A stretch of DNA of 47,426 nt from an aff. Roholtiella sp. LEGE 12411 (GTDB lineage: Bacteria; Cyanobacteriota; Cyanobacteriia; Cyanobacteriales; Nostocaceae), in assembly GCF_015206995.1 (NCBI RefSeq), contig NZ_JADEXR010000036.1, positions 1-47,426 on the forward strand, written 5' to 3'. The translations under genes and the position numbers were made by a program. A model generated the notes under the pieces. It ran no database searches. It saw nothing but the letters and a program-made list of their open reading frames with translations, and was not told where the DNA came from. Positions 7,099 to 15,622 of the stretch are shown here, in pieces. Every line of letters starts with the position of its first letter. The stretch's first letter is position 1.

Positions 7099-8802
7099 TT
7101 AAAAGTTGAAACCAACTCCTAGTAGTAGGCCGACATCAGTTTCATCCAGAAAAGCTGCATTCACAGAACCAGTTGCCGTAAACCGTGAACCTAAAGGAAT
7201 ATCTACACCACCACTTAGCAGTAAACCAAACTCAGTGTCACCAGCAATTTCAACAGCTACACCAGCACCTATGTAAGGAGATATAGGGAAGGCTGGTACA
7301 GCCCCAGTATCTGCTGTCCGTGGAGCAAGATCTAAGGTCAGGGGAACAAGAAACAGTGTATCATCCCCAAACAACGCCGATGGTCGCACCGATATATTGC
7401 GTGTCAGACCGATTTTGCTGATTGCTGCAAAGTTACTTTCGCCCAAAGCTGAGCCACCGCTTAAACCAATATTGCCAGCAACCCCGACATAGCTAGGGCC
7501 ACCAAGCGTAGTTCTACCTGGGGTAACTTCACCAGTGGTGGTTCCTCCTGGCTGCTGATTTAACTGACTGAGGTTAATATCAGGTGGTATAAGGACTTGG
7601 TTAATCGCATGGATTACACCATTGCTGGCTTGGATGTCCGGCTGGATAACTCTCGCATTGTTCACCGCAACTTGATTGCTAGCGCGATCAATTTGAATAT
7701 TTACAGGTTTATCTTCAAAGGTTTTCAATTCCCCAGCCGAGAGTTGATTAGCCGTTACTGCACCAGGAACGACATGATATCTCAAAATCTTAATCAATGT
7801 TTCTCTGTTCTCTGGTCGCTGTAACTGCTCTAGTGTTGCAGCAGGTATAGCAGCAAATGCTTCATCAGTGGGAGCAAAAACTGTATAAGGGCCAGGTTGT
7901 TGTAGAATCTCCGCTAGACCTGCTGATTTTATTAAAGCAGTCAGGTTTGTAAAAGAACTACTGGATGCAGCAAGAGAAACAATGTCGCTACCGCTCTGAG
8001 TGCCGCCAGCAGTTCCTCCTACAATATACTGAGTAGCTGGAACGTTGCTAGCAATGGGTTGCACCCGTCCCTGCCTAACTAAAGCTTGATATAAAAATGC
8101 TGCTGCTTCGGCACGAGTCAGCGGCACTTGCGGATTGAGTTGTTTTACATCAGGATAGTTGACGACAATATTGGCTTGTGTTGCTGCCGCTACATTATTA
8201 ACAGCGTAGTTCGGGATAGCTGAGGCATCGGTATAATAAGTATTTAGAACACCTGATGCATCGTTGCTACTGCTTAAACCTAAGCCATTTGTCAAAGCGA
8301 CGATCGCTTGCACTTTAGGAATTTCTTGATTTGGCAAAAATAAGTTATTGGGATAGCCTGCCATAAATCCGGTTTCGTAGGCATTCTGAATTGCAGAAGC
8401 AGCCCAGTAGTTGGCAGGAACGTCTCTAAAACCACCTGCGCCCAATTGCCGAATTCGGTTTTGGCTACTGAAAGCTTTTTGAATCATGGCCGCGAATTCA
8501 GCGCGAGTCACAGATTGATTGGGCTTAAATGTACCATCAGGAAAGCCACTAATTACATTATTTGCAGCTAGAACTTGAATGAATGGAGTCGCCCAGTAAT
8601 CTGGGGCCACATCAGACAAGTTAACCGTTGGAGTTGACGATGGTGCAACCGGAGTTGGAGTAGTGGGAGTAGTGGGAGTAGTTGGAACAGTCTCTTGAGA
8701 CGAAGCTGGGGCAGAAATCAGGATGGGAGTTAGTGTAGCAGCTATTACTCCTAGAGTTAGCAAAGGGGCGCTTGCTGATGACCAACGAAAGAAACTAGAC
8801 AT
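7099..8802 (-). CDS. SLH-fasciclin envelope protein with beta-rich C-terminal domain
   Basis: Exported protein of 567 residues. A signal peptide (1-35) is followed by a Thr/Pro linker (TTPTTPTTPT, 41-50). Three S-layer-homology-type repeats follow (about 62-245; SDVAPDYWATPFI, FRDVPANYWAASAI and a degenerate third with YPDVKQLNPQVPLTRAEAAAF), which in cyanobacteria anchor proteins to peptidoglycan or polysaccharide. A FAS1/fasciclin domain spans about 275-408 (PYTVFAPTDEAFAAIP, LRYHVVPGAV, GVIHAINQVLIPP). The last 130 residues are Gly-rich beta strands ending in GVGFNF, with a terminal Phe as in outer-membrane barrels. A role in cell-envelope adhesion or outer-membrane tethering is inferred. 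A long AT-rich leader precedes it. Confidence 0.88.
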   Translation of the reverse strand: MSSFFRWSSASAPLLTLGVIAATLTPILISAPASSQETVPTTPTTPTTPTPVAPSSTPTVNLSDVAPDYWATPFIQVLAANNVISGFPDGTFKPNQSVTRAEFAAMIQKAFSSQNRIRQLGAGGFRDVPANYWAASAIQNAYETGFMAGYPNNLFLPNQEIPKVQAIVALTNGLGLSSSNDASGVLNTYYTDASAIPNYAVNNVAAATQANIVVNYPDVKQLNPQVPLTRAEAAAFLYQALVRQGRVQPIASNVPATQYIVGGTAGGTQSGSDIVSLAASSSSFTNLTALIKSAGLAEILQQPGPYTVFAPTDEAFAAIPAATLEQLQRPENRETLIKILRYHVVPGAVTANQLSAGELKTFEDKPVNIQIDRASNQVAVNNARVIQPDIQASNGVIHAINQVLIPPDINLSQLNQQPGGTTTGEVTPGRTTLGGPSYVGVAGNIGLSGGSALGESNFAAISKIGLTRNISVRPSALFGDDTLFLVPLTLDLAPRTADTGAVPAFPISPYIGAGVAVEIAGDTEFGLLLSGGVDIPLGSRFTATGSVNAAFLDETDVGLLLGVGFNF

Positions 8803-9528
8803 GAAAATCTCCTCCAGAAAAAAGTAGTTCTCAAATTTATTGATTGACTATGGAAAAACACCACACGCAAGGTTAGGGAGGGGCACAAATATCAAGATGA
8901 TTGTTTGGCTTGCCTCATCATCAAAATCAAGAATCCGAACTGTAACTATTGAAACTCCCAATGTTTGACATTCTAGTCATCTGCTCTTGCGTCTAATAAC
9001 ATCTCTCCAACTATTTACTACATATAGATATAGTAGTCCTAATTGAGTTGTGATAGTTTGGTTTTTTAAAGAACCCTAGGAAAATTAGTATAAGTGCATA
9101 ACTTTACGAATTTTGGGTACTGGTCTGGTAGTAGGTCAATTAGGATTTTATTGCCGTCTCTCTGTAGTTGCTGATAAATGTTAATGCCCTCAAGCTTGAT
9201 CTACATAAGATTTAGTAATATTGTCAGAGAGGAATATGTGTAATTCCAACACAGATAGTATTTTGAATCGCTTACTCCAATTACACAACTGGCTAATGAC
9301 TATAGTTTTAGGAAAGTTTTTCACTCTTTAGATAGTTGACTGCAATGGTAAATTTAGAATTTATAAAGTGGAAATCAGCGATCGCACTTGAAAATTTAGA
9401 GCATGATTAATCAAATATTTTAGAAGTTATGCGCTGTCCGAATCAACATAACGTGAATTCTAAAATTTAGTTGTTTTAAGCTGGGAACATTTCATCCTTT
9501 CTTCAGTAAAATCACGCGAATGTCAGTT
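8803..9528. other. Gene-free leader/intergenic region
   Basis: AT-rich stretch of about 730 bp upstream of the SLH-fasciclin gene. No open frame with credible composition is seen on either strand. A GGAG-like ribosome site (minus strand, CTCC near 8809-8812) precedes the SLH start. Long leaders are common for cyanobacterial envelope-protein genes, so promoter elements probably lie here, but none can be assigned with confidence. Confidence 0.5.
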
Positions 9529-9735
9529 CTATGTGCGAACAACTCCGGTACGCTCATGACGGGCTAATAGTTTGACTGTGCTACCCAAGGGCGCACGTAC
9601 CACCCATTCTACTTTTGTCCGATCCTTGGTGGAATCCCCTTGCCGTCTGACAGGAGCCGAGGGCTTATAGGCACGTCCTTCTAATTGACCTAACTTTTCA
9701 AGAAGCTTACTGTTGGCAAACTGGAAAATTCCGGT
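9529..9735 (-). pseudogene. Unidentified gene remnant (68 codons, no start)
   Basis: On the minus strand, directly after a TGA, an open frame encodes TGIFQFANSKLLEKLGQLEG, later VEWVVRAPLGSTVKLLARHE, ending RTGVVRT and a stop. The composition is protein-like and the GC content higher than its surroundings. There is no ATG/GTG start with a ribosome site, and the frame is cut just beside the MITE at 9755. I do not recognise the family. It looks like the 3' end of a larger gene lost by rearrangement. Confidence 0.45.
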
Positions 9736-9754
9736 TCAAATCTAACCCTTCCTT

Positions 9755-9928
9755 AGAGGATGTTTGAAAAGTCTAATTTATTACTCGCCGGGCGACTAGA
9801 AGTCGCGGCTATACAAACAAAACCCACCTCCGTGGGTTAAAAACTTTGATTTTGTATTAGTCCACGCAGGTGGACTTAGTTTGTGTAGTAGCGAATTCTA
9901 TTCGCCCAATACTTTTCAAACAACCTCT
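9755..9928. mobile_element. 174-bp MITE, copy 1
   Basis: The ends are AGAGGATGTTTGAAAAGTCT and ACTTTTCAAACAACCTCT, 18-bp inverted repeats with one mismatch. The interior holds small hairpins (GACTAGAAGTC, CCCACCTCCGTGGG, TCCACGCAGGTGGA) and ends TGTGTAGTAGCGAATTCTAT. A second copy of the same length is at 31976-32149. No coding capacity. TA dinucleotides at or next to the ends would suit IS630-type mobilisation, which is inference. Confidence 0.8.
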
Positions 9929-10092
9929 AAAGGACGTTGCATATTTGCGGCATAATTTCTCAACTCACACAACAACGTTGATGGATTCTGCGGTTTTCAC
10001 TTATGATAAAATTTATCATTTAGTAGTATCGATTAGTAGAGAAGCGAATCATAAATAAAACAAGGGTAACGCCTCAAAGTAAATCAACTCCT

Positions 10093-10803
10093 ATGGCGCT
10101 CGTACAAGGGTTCTCCAAAGCTTTGGCACAAAGTTTCAGTATTCTCTTTATCGTCACACTTGTCGGTCTTTGTTTCCCTATAATTGTTGCGTCAGAAGAA
10201 AAATCTAATCCTAACAATGAACCTCAACCCCTTCAAACTGAGATTACGCAGCAAGATATCAGAGTTATTGAGCGATTAGTAGCCATTGCTGAACGCAACT
10301 CAGCCCAAGTGCTAGAAGCAAAATCTGCAATGGGATTGAATACCTTTAGAGATATCGTAGCTCTTGAATTATCACCGTCTTTTGCCACTACCTCAACATC
10401 ACCAGATTCCTCATCTGAGCGTGAAAACAGTTTTTCGTTCACCATCACAATTGATCCAATTAAACTCATTAGTACTTTTGAGCAACTACCTGTCTTGCAG
10501 GCTCGTTGGAATGAAGCCAAGCAGCAAAGACGAGTCGCTGTCGTACAATACTATGTTGCTTATGTTCAATCCCGTCAAGCCGCGAAAGTTGCTGCTTATC
10601 GGATGCAAAAGTTTACTGGGAGTTCCCACATTGCGAGCCTTCGTTCATCTGGGAACGTCAGTCATCTCGCTAATCCTGATTATGTTGTTGCTGCAACGGA
10701 AATGCTAAATACAAACACGCGTGAACGATTGGCACTGGAAGAATTAGCAGCTTGTGTAGGTTTGTCTTTGCAAGCAATGACTAACGTCATTAATGGGCAA
10801 TAG
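10093..10803 (+). CDS. Exported helical protein, TolC-like fragment or relative
   Basis: The product has 236 residues, with an N-terminal hydrophobic segment (about 13-33, SFSILFIVTLVGLCFPIIV) acting as signal peptide or anchor. The mature part is helical: RVIERLVAIAERNSAQVLEAKSAMGL resembles the first long helix of TolC-family outer-membrane efflux proteins (periodic Ala/Asn/Leu), and LQARWNEAKQQRRVAVVQYY resembles a returning helix. A full TolC protein is about 450 residues, so this is at most a half-length relative. It stands alone with no inner-membrane pump genes nearby. Function unassigned. Confidence 0.65.
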   Translation: MALVQGFSKALAQSFSILFIVTLVGLCFPIIVASEEKSNPNNEPQPLQTEITQQDIRVIERLVAIAERNSAQVLEAKSAMGLNTFRDIVALELSPSFATTSTSPDSSSERENSFSFTITIDPIKLISTFEQLPVLQARWNEAKQQRRVAVVQYYVAYVQSRQAAKVAAYRMQKFTGSSHIASLRSSGNVSHLANPDYVVAATEMLNTNTRERLALEELAACVGLSLQAMTNVINGQ

Positions 10804-10939
10804 ATGTTTTTAAATTGGTGTAGCGGCTACCAGCGATAATTATTCTACATTTCGTACTTGTGATCAAATTGGATCATGATTTTAAGGAATGAAAAAAGTA
10901 TAAGGAGGAAGCGCCAATGTTTCCCAGTTTGAATTAGCT

Positions 10940-11878
10940 TTACTTCAGGTAAAACAATAATCCAATTCCGGCGATCGCAATTATCACACCGATGATCGCT
11001 CTCCAACTCACTTTTTCACCCATACAGATAGCGATAGGGATGACAAATAGTGGACTAGTCTGCATTAAGGTTGAGGCAATTCCCGCAGCTGTGAATTTGA
11101 TTGCTGTTTGTTGCAACCATATTCCTAAGAAGGTTCCACAAAAGGCAGCAAAGAAACTTGCGAAAATTACTCGCTGCGATCGCCAGTAGGGATACGATAA
11201 TCTAACATCTCTGCGGTTAGGAATCCATGTCCATATTAAGATAACCAAGACACCTGCACTCAATCGTAACAAGGCAGCCCACAACGGGTTAATGCTTGCC
11301 GTTGCATACGCAACACGGGAAATCACAGTTCCGGTGGCATTTGTCATTGCTGCTAACAAACCAAAGCCGATTCCTTGCCATACTTGCGTTGAGGAAACAT
11401 CACTTGTACCAGGAACTCGTTCAGTCACTACCCAAGCAACCCCTAAAATGGTGAGCAAAATACCGCACCAAGCATTGATATTTAACTGTTCCTGGAGAAG
11501 AATTGTAGCAGCGATCGCTGTCATTGGTGGGGAAAGGGTTCCCAAGAGTAAAACCCGACGCGCCCCCAAGTAATTTATAGCAGCCAGGAAAGCTGTATCG
11601 CCTAAGCCAATACCTATAGCGCCACTCAGAAACAGTAGAAATACAGGCAAAGGGGCCAGAGTTGGCAAAAAATCCCCAGTAAGCAAAATAGTCAACACAA
11701 GTAGAGCGATCGCAATTATCCCTTTAATCAAATTCAGTTGCAGTGGCGGAATACGTTGCCCCAAAAGTCCATACACCACTGATGCTATAGCCCAAAAACA
11801 GGCAGCAAATAAAGCTGCCACTTCGCCTTTCCAAGCTGCGAGCGAAGTAATTAAAGAATTATTAAAAATAATATCCAC
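10940..11878 (-). CDS. DMT-superfamily (EamA) transporter
   Basis: Inner-membrane protein of 312 residues with about ten hydrophobic helices arranged as two EamA repeats (roughly 15-150 and 165-312). Typical features are the first helix with AALFAACFWAIASVVYGLLG, a short PPLQLNLIKGI segment before TM2, and the second-repeat GFGLLAAMTNATGTVISRVA. The family exports metabolites such as amino acids or related small molecules; the substrate is not predictable. Its start lies 55 bp from a CIRCE-like element, read outward on the minus strand. Confidence 0.88.
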   Translation of the reverse strand: MDIIFNNSLITSLAAWKGEVAALFAACFWAIASVVYGLLGQRIPPLQLNLIKGIIAIALLVLTILLTGDFLPTLAPLPVFLLFLSGAIGIGLGDTAFLAAINYLGARRVLLLGTLSPPMTAIAATILLQEQLNINAWCGILLTILGVAWVVTERVPGTSDVSSTQVWQGIGFGLLAAMTNATGTVISRVAYATASINPLWAALLRLSAGVLVILIWTWIPNRRDVRLSYPYWRSQRVIFASFFAAFCGTFLGIWLQQTAIKFTAAGIASTLMQTSPLFVIPIAICMGEKVSWRAIIGVIIAIAGIGLLFYLK

Positions 11879-11932
11879 ACCTGAATTAATGCCTGAAACT
11901 CTTTAATACTACATTAAACAATTGAATAAAAA

Positions 11933-11959
11933 TTAGCACTCACCGCTAGCAAGTGCTAA
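11933..11959. promoter_or_regulatory. CIRCE-like operator (HrcA binding site)
   Basis: TTAGCACTC-N9-AAGTGCTAA matches the CIRCE consensus TTAGCACTC-N9-GAGTGCTAA at 17 of 18 arm positions. HrcA binds CIRCE to repress chaperonin genes, including in cyanobacteria. Here the element lies between the divergent EamA transporter (start 11878) and a 116-residue hypothetical gene (start 12098), with no chaperonin gene in view. The spacing to the transporter start (55 bp) is typical for an operator. Confidence 0.75.
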
Positions 11960-12097
11960 TTCGTGACTGAACTTTAATACTTTCGATATAGGTGAAAGTT
12001 ATACTTTTTTCAGATGTCAGTTGGTTAATTTTCGAGGGATAATTTTTTGTAAAAAATAAGGGTTTTTGGCAACCAATTAACAAAGGTTAAGGCTAGA

Positions 12098-12448
12098 ATG
12101 AAATATACTTTTGATATTGTCGGCGTATCTCAAGTTTTGTACTTTTTTAATCACCAACAGCAAAGTTGGCAAAAATCACCACAACAAGGCGTGGAATACC
12201 TGGGAACGCATACGTGTACTTTAGATGCGTTTCTAGAATCTGTGGAATCAGTTCCGGCAAAGTGGGGTTGGAATTTTGATCAAGTAATAGATACGGTGAT
12301 TCAATTTTGGTTGAACAACTCAGAGAGTGTTAATTATTGGAAAACACGTTTAAGTGATGCTGGTAGAGATAATTTGCTAGTCGCTAGGGTTGCAGATATT
12401 ACAGCTTTACAAGCTGAATTTGAATCTTTATTAGATAAAAATTTGTGA
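12098..12448 (+). CDS. Conserved hypothetical protein, 116 residues
   Basis: No family recognised. It is soluble and acidic, with aromatic-rich N-terminal strands (YTFDIVGVSQVLYFFNHQQ) and a Trp-rich middle (KWGWNFDQVIDTVIQFWLNN). There is no signal peptide or membrane segment. The ATG at 12098 is preceded by AAAGGTTAAGGCTAGA, a weak ribosome site. The CIRCE-like element lies about 140 bp upstream, so heat-shock control is possible but unproven. Confidence 0.65.
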   Translation: MKYTFDIVGVSQVLYFFNHQQQSWQKSPQQGVEYLGTHTCTLDAFLESVESVPAKWGWNFDQVIDTVIQFWLNNSESVNYWKTRLSDAGRDNLLVARVADITALQAEFESLLDKNL

Positions 12449-12500
12449 TGTATTGCACCAGTCAAGGCAACTGCTAGAGGTTATAAATATATGCTTCATA

Positions 12501-12615
12501 TATAGGATTCCTATTTGATTTTTGAAAAAACTGCGTACACCTCTAACTCCCTTTTTTCCTATTCCCCATTCCCTATCTCTACGAGTCAGTTCACGAATCA
12601 AATCGGATTACTATA
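12501..12615. mobile_element. Dispersed palindromic-ended repeat, copy A
   Basis: TATAGGATTCCTATTTGATT at the left and AATCAAATCGGATTACTATA at the right form imperfect terminal inverted repeats. The interior includes CTGCGTACACCTCTAACTCC and a pyrimidine-rich CCCCATTCCC string. A copy in the opposite orientation is at 32296-32422. It is non-coding and MITE-like. A further partial match (TATATAGCAGTTTTATTTGA) occurs at 13699-13718. Confidence 0.65.
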
Positions 12616-12630
12616 GTGGTTGCTATCTTT

Positions 12631-13647
12631 TCACAATAGTTTGTTATTTTGCTCGTTTTCAAGTGCTTTCAAAACTTTGAGATATAAACTTTCTACTCTC
12701 TTGGTTTGAACCTCACCAGTGGAGGCATAGTGAGTTAAGCCAGGAGAAGCATTTACCTCGATAGTTGTATAATTTAACATTGGCAGTGTTATATCATTAG
12801 TAATAATATCCACACCTGCTAATCTCAAACCCATATCTTTGGTAATATTTACTGCTAATTTTTGAAAATTTGGGTGGATACTTTCGGTTAAATCTACTGC
12901 TTCACCTCCACTCGATAAATTTGCATTATCTAAGAGGTAGACAATACTATCTTTAGATATAACACTATCAAAATTTAGCTTTTGTCTTTGTAACTTTAGT
13001 TTAATTCTGTAATCTTCAAAATCTATAATTTTTTTTCTACCAAATTTAAGAAAGTTTTCTTGTTTTTGACGCATAAGTTCCAAAACACTCGATTTACCAT
13101 CTCCCTTGATAAATAAGGGAATTCTTTGATACGCCGAAAGAACTTCGTCATCTAATACTACAATTCTATAGTCATTACCACTATAGAACCGCTCGACGAT
13201 TAATCCTGAGCTATTTTTCAAAATTTTATTGGCTACTTGATAGTATTCTTGCTTGGTGTAAACCTTTGTCACGAATATTCCTTGGCTAAGGTTAATTGGT
13301 TTGACAATTACAGGAAATCCAATTTTTTTAGCATAATCAAATCCTGCATCAATATTTTTAGCATTAGATAATTTTTCACATGTTTTATAACTAAAAAATC
13401 TTTGGCCTTCAGTAACCTGATATCCAAATTGCTTGAGAAAAAAGTTGGAGACACCTTTATCTTTTGCTATTGCTGCTGAGCCAAAATAATTAATATCAAA
13501 CGTAGCCGTATGAAAAAATGTTTTATTCCCATTTTTAAACGTAATATGTCCCACAAAGCCATATTCTGGATCAGTTACAATTACTGCCCCTATTTCTTCT
13601 GCTAGTTTTTTAATGATTGAGGTTGTAAATGGTATTCTCATTATCAA
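12631..13647 (-). CDS. Orphan ATP-grasp ligase, cyanophycin/glutathione-synthetase-like
   Basis: The 338-residue ATP-grasp protein is expected to join a carboxylate to an amine through an acyl-phosphate. Seen are the nucleotide-binding lysine segment GFPVIVKPINLSQGIFV (about 110-126), the hinge LIVERFYSGNDYRIVVLDDEV (148-168), SSGGEAVDLTESIHPNFQKL (about 245-265) and the metal-binding EVNASPGLTHYAS (about 298-310). These resemble the ATP-grasp part of cyanophycin synthetase and GshAB. The Mur-ligase-like half of cyanophycin synthetase (about 870 residues in total) and any peptide-precursor gene are absent. It is AT-rich compared with its neighbours, which may indicate transfer. Substrate unknown. 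Confidence 0.8.
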   Translation of the reverse strand: MIMRIPFTTSIIKKLAEEIGAVIVTDPEYGFVGHITFKNGNKTFFHTATFDINYFGSAAIAKDKGVSNFFLKQFGYQVTEGQRFFSYKTCEKLSNAKNIDAGFDYAKKIGFPVIVKPINLSQGIFVTKVYTKQEYYQVANKILKNSSGLIVERFYSGNDYRIVVLDDEVLSAYQRIPLFIKGDGKSSVLELMRQKQENFLKFGRKKIIDFEDYRIKLKLQRQKLNFDSVISKDSIVYLLDNANLSSGGEAVDLTESIHPNFQKLAVNITKDMGLRLAGVDIITNDITLPMLNYTTIEVNASPGLTHYASTGEVQTKRVESLYLKVLKALENEQNNKLL

Positions 13648-14118
13648 AAGTATAATTTGTACGAAAAAATTTTAACTAATTTACAGTAATTGGTCAATAT
13701 ATAGCAGTTTTATTTGATTTTGGAAAAAAGTCTTTAGTGAATAAACCGTCCTAGACGCAGCAAAAAGCCAAAGTAGAGTAAACTTATACCCAAATTTTTA
13801 TAAAAAATAGCACGCAGAGTAGTAGAAGTCAGACTTTCATAATTGGATTATTATTGCTGTGGTAAAAGTTGCTAAATATAGTAATAAGCTATTATAAAAA
13901 TATATTGAACCTATAGAAGAATTTGATTTTTAAAACTTCCAATAGCTGTAAATAAAGACTCTTGCAGCAGATTTTCATGAATAACTTTTTGTAGCTGACA
14001 AAACCGTTACTCTTAATCTCCGATACCAGGCGAAAGCAGATCAAGAACGCGACAAGATTGATGACAAAACCAAGAGAGCGATCGCAGATAATGACAATCA
14101 TCATTTGACTGACTAGCG
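13648..14118. other. Degenerate AT-rich region before the hsdM remnant
   Basis: No intact gene is seen. A plus-strand frame just left of the hsdM remnant reads FVADKTVTLNLRYQAKADQE and continues to HHLTD before a TAG at about 14113. It may be debris of the missing hsdM 5' part or another gene; I cannot assign it. The minus-strand open frame across 13892-14317 is antisense to the hsdM remnant and is treated as a shadow. Confidence 0.45.
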
Positions 14119-15336
14119 CCTCATCAGTGACTTCATCGAAGCGCTCAATAATCATGAGGATGACTGGCTGTGGAAGATTATCGACAATCAGAAGCCCGTT
14201 TGGATATTTGGAGAGGATTCTGAGGGACTTGCGGATAATCTCAGAGCTTATATTAACGCTTTTTCGCCTCTGGCACGGGATATTTTTGAGAAATTTGAGT
14301 TTGAGAATGAAATTCAAAAGTTAGATGAAGCTAACCGACTTTTTGAAGTCATGAAGGCGATCAATAGTCCTGAAATTAATTTATCTCCGGCGAAACTCTC
14401 TAATTTGCAAATGGGCTATCTGTTCGAGGAACTGGTGAGAAAGTTTAACGAGCAGGCGAACGAAGAGGCGGGAGATCACTTTACACCCCGTGAAGTAATT
14501 CGACTCATGGTGAATCTGAGCAGATTGCAGAATTGGTGCGATTGTATGGGGATTTTGAGCAGAATGGTTTAAGTGAGGTGAAATCAGACGGACAGATAGA
14601 AAAGCAGATTTGCTCAAAGATTTTTGATAATCGGGAGTTTGGATTTCTTAAAATTACAGTGGAGCGATCGCTAAGATTAAATTTTCAGGTGAGTGAGGAT
14701 CGTTTGGCTCGGTTATCGGAGCAAAAGGCATTTCAAGATTTAGCAACGAGTAAGAAGCGTAAAGATGCTCAGGTGCAACAGTTAGAAATGGAGATGGGTG
14801 AAAGTCTGCAAAATCAGATTTTAGATGCTTTGCGGTGTCTGGATGGCGATCGCCTGTATATGTCACGTGCTGAGTTTATGCGGGATTTGGATAAAGTGCT
14901 AAAGGATGCGGGGCTAAAGTTAAAAGAGCCAGTGATCAAGGCGATTTTAGCGGCGTTGGGTGAGGCTGATCCAGAAGCGGAAATCTGTCGGGATAAGAAG
15001 GGGAATCCTGAACCGGATAGTAATTTGCGAGATACGGAAATTGTACCTTTACCGGATGATATTACATTGCCGATACCGTTGGGATATGACAAGGATGCGA
15101 GTGTAGATGAGTTAATTAAGTTAGTAAAGAAGCATTGTGAGGTATATTTTGAGGCGGAAGTATTACCCCATGTACCTGATGCTTGGATTGATTTTTCTAA
15201 AACCAAAGTGGGGTATGAGATTCCGTTAAATCGCCATTTTTATGTATATCAGCCGCCTCGTTCTTTGGATGAAATTGAAAATGATATTAAGACTTTGGAA
15301 GCGGACATTATGGCGATGTTAGGAGAAGTGGTTTAA
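14119..15336 (+). pseudogene. hsdM: hsdM, type I DNA methyltransferase subunit with internal deletion
   Basis: The N-terminal part reads LWKIIDNQKPVWIFGED, then LRAYINAFSPLARDIFEKFE, LSNLQMGYLFEELVRKFNEQ and GDHFTPREVIRLMVNL, all typical of HsdM ahead of the SAM-binding fold. At about 14512-14516 the sequence jumps, with a frame change, to ESEQIAELVRLYGDFEQNGL, which in HsdM follows the catalytic domain. The SAM motif and the NPPF/NPPY motif are therefore gone; by comparison with the family roughly 200-250 residues are deleted. The C-terminal 267 codons remain open (14533-15336) and end in a helical region that contacts HsdS. Sequence N-terminal to LWKII is also missing or scrambled. The gene cannot encode an active methyltransferase. 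Confidence 0.88.
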
Positions 15337-15373
15337 CGATAAAATAAAAATGTAGAGTTAGGAGATTTTAGCA

Positions 15374-15622
15374 ATGGCTTTAACAATTTCAGATGAATTT
15401 TTAGACGCTTCGCAGTTAACACCAACAGAATTTTTGCAGGAGATTGCATTACATTTGTTTCAGTCGGGACGATTAACTTTAGGTTATGCAGCTAAAATGG
15501 CGGAAATGGATTGTGATGCGTTTCAAGATTTACTTAAAGCCCGTAAAATTCCTTTATATCATTATAATTTGGAGGATTTTGAGGTTGACTTAAAAAATTT
15601 GCGGGAGTTAGGGAGATTGTGA
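15374..15622 (+). CDS. UPF0175-family antitoxin
   Basis: Small protein of 82 residues matching the UPF0175 pattern: TPTEFLQEIALHLFQSGRLTLGYAAKMAEMDCDAFQDLLKAR, where the second half forms a helix-turn-helix-like unit. UPF0175 proteins are usually encoded just upstream of a DUF3368 PIN-like toxin and act as its antitoxin and repressor. That is the case here: the stop codon overlaps the toxin GTG by four bases. The ribosome site TAGGAGATTTTAGCA precedes the ATG. It lies 37 bp after the hsdM remnant, inside the restriction-modification operon. Confidence 0.85.
   Translation: MALTISDEFLDASQLTPTEFLQEIALHLFQSGRLTLGYAAKMAEMDCDAFQDLLKARKIPLYHYNLEDFEVDLKNLRELGRL

Noticed and set aside
9725-9750. tRNA-like T-arm GGTTCAAATC
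   Set aside because: The flanking bases do not pair into a 5-bp T-stem and no D- or anticodon arm is found upstream on the same strand.
9870-10058. 62-codon plus-strand frame
   Set aside because: Begins inside the MITE at 9755-9928 and has no recognisable similarity.
13892-14317. 141-codon minus-strand open frame
   Set aside because: Lies antisense to the recognisable hsdM N-terminal remnant; hydrophobic shadow composition and no family match.
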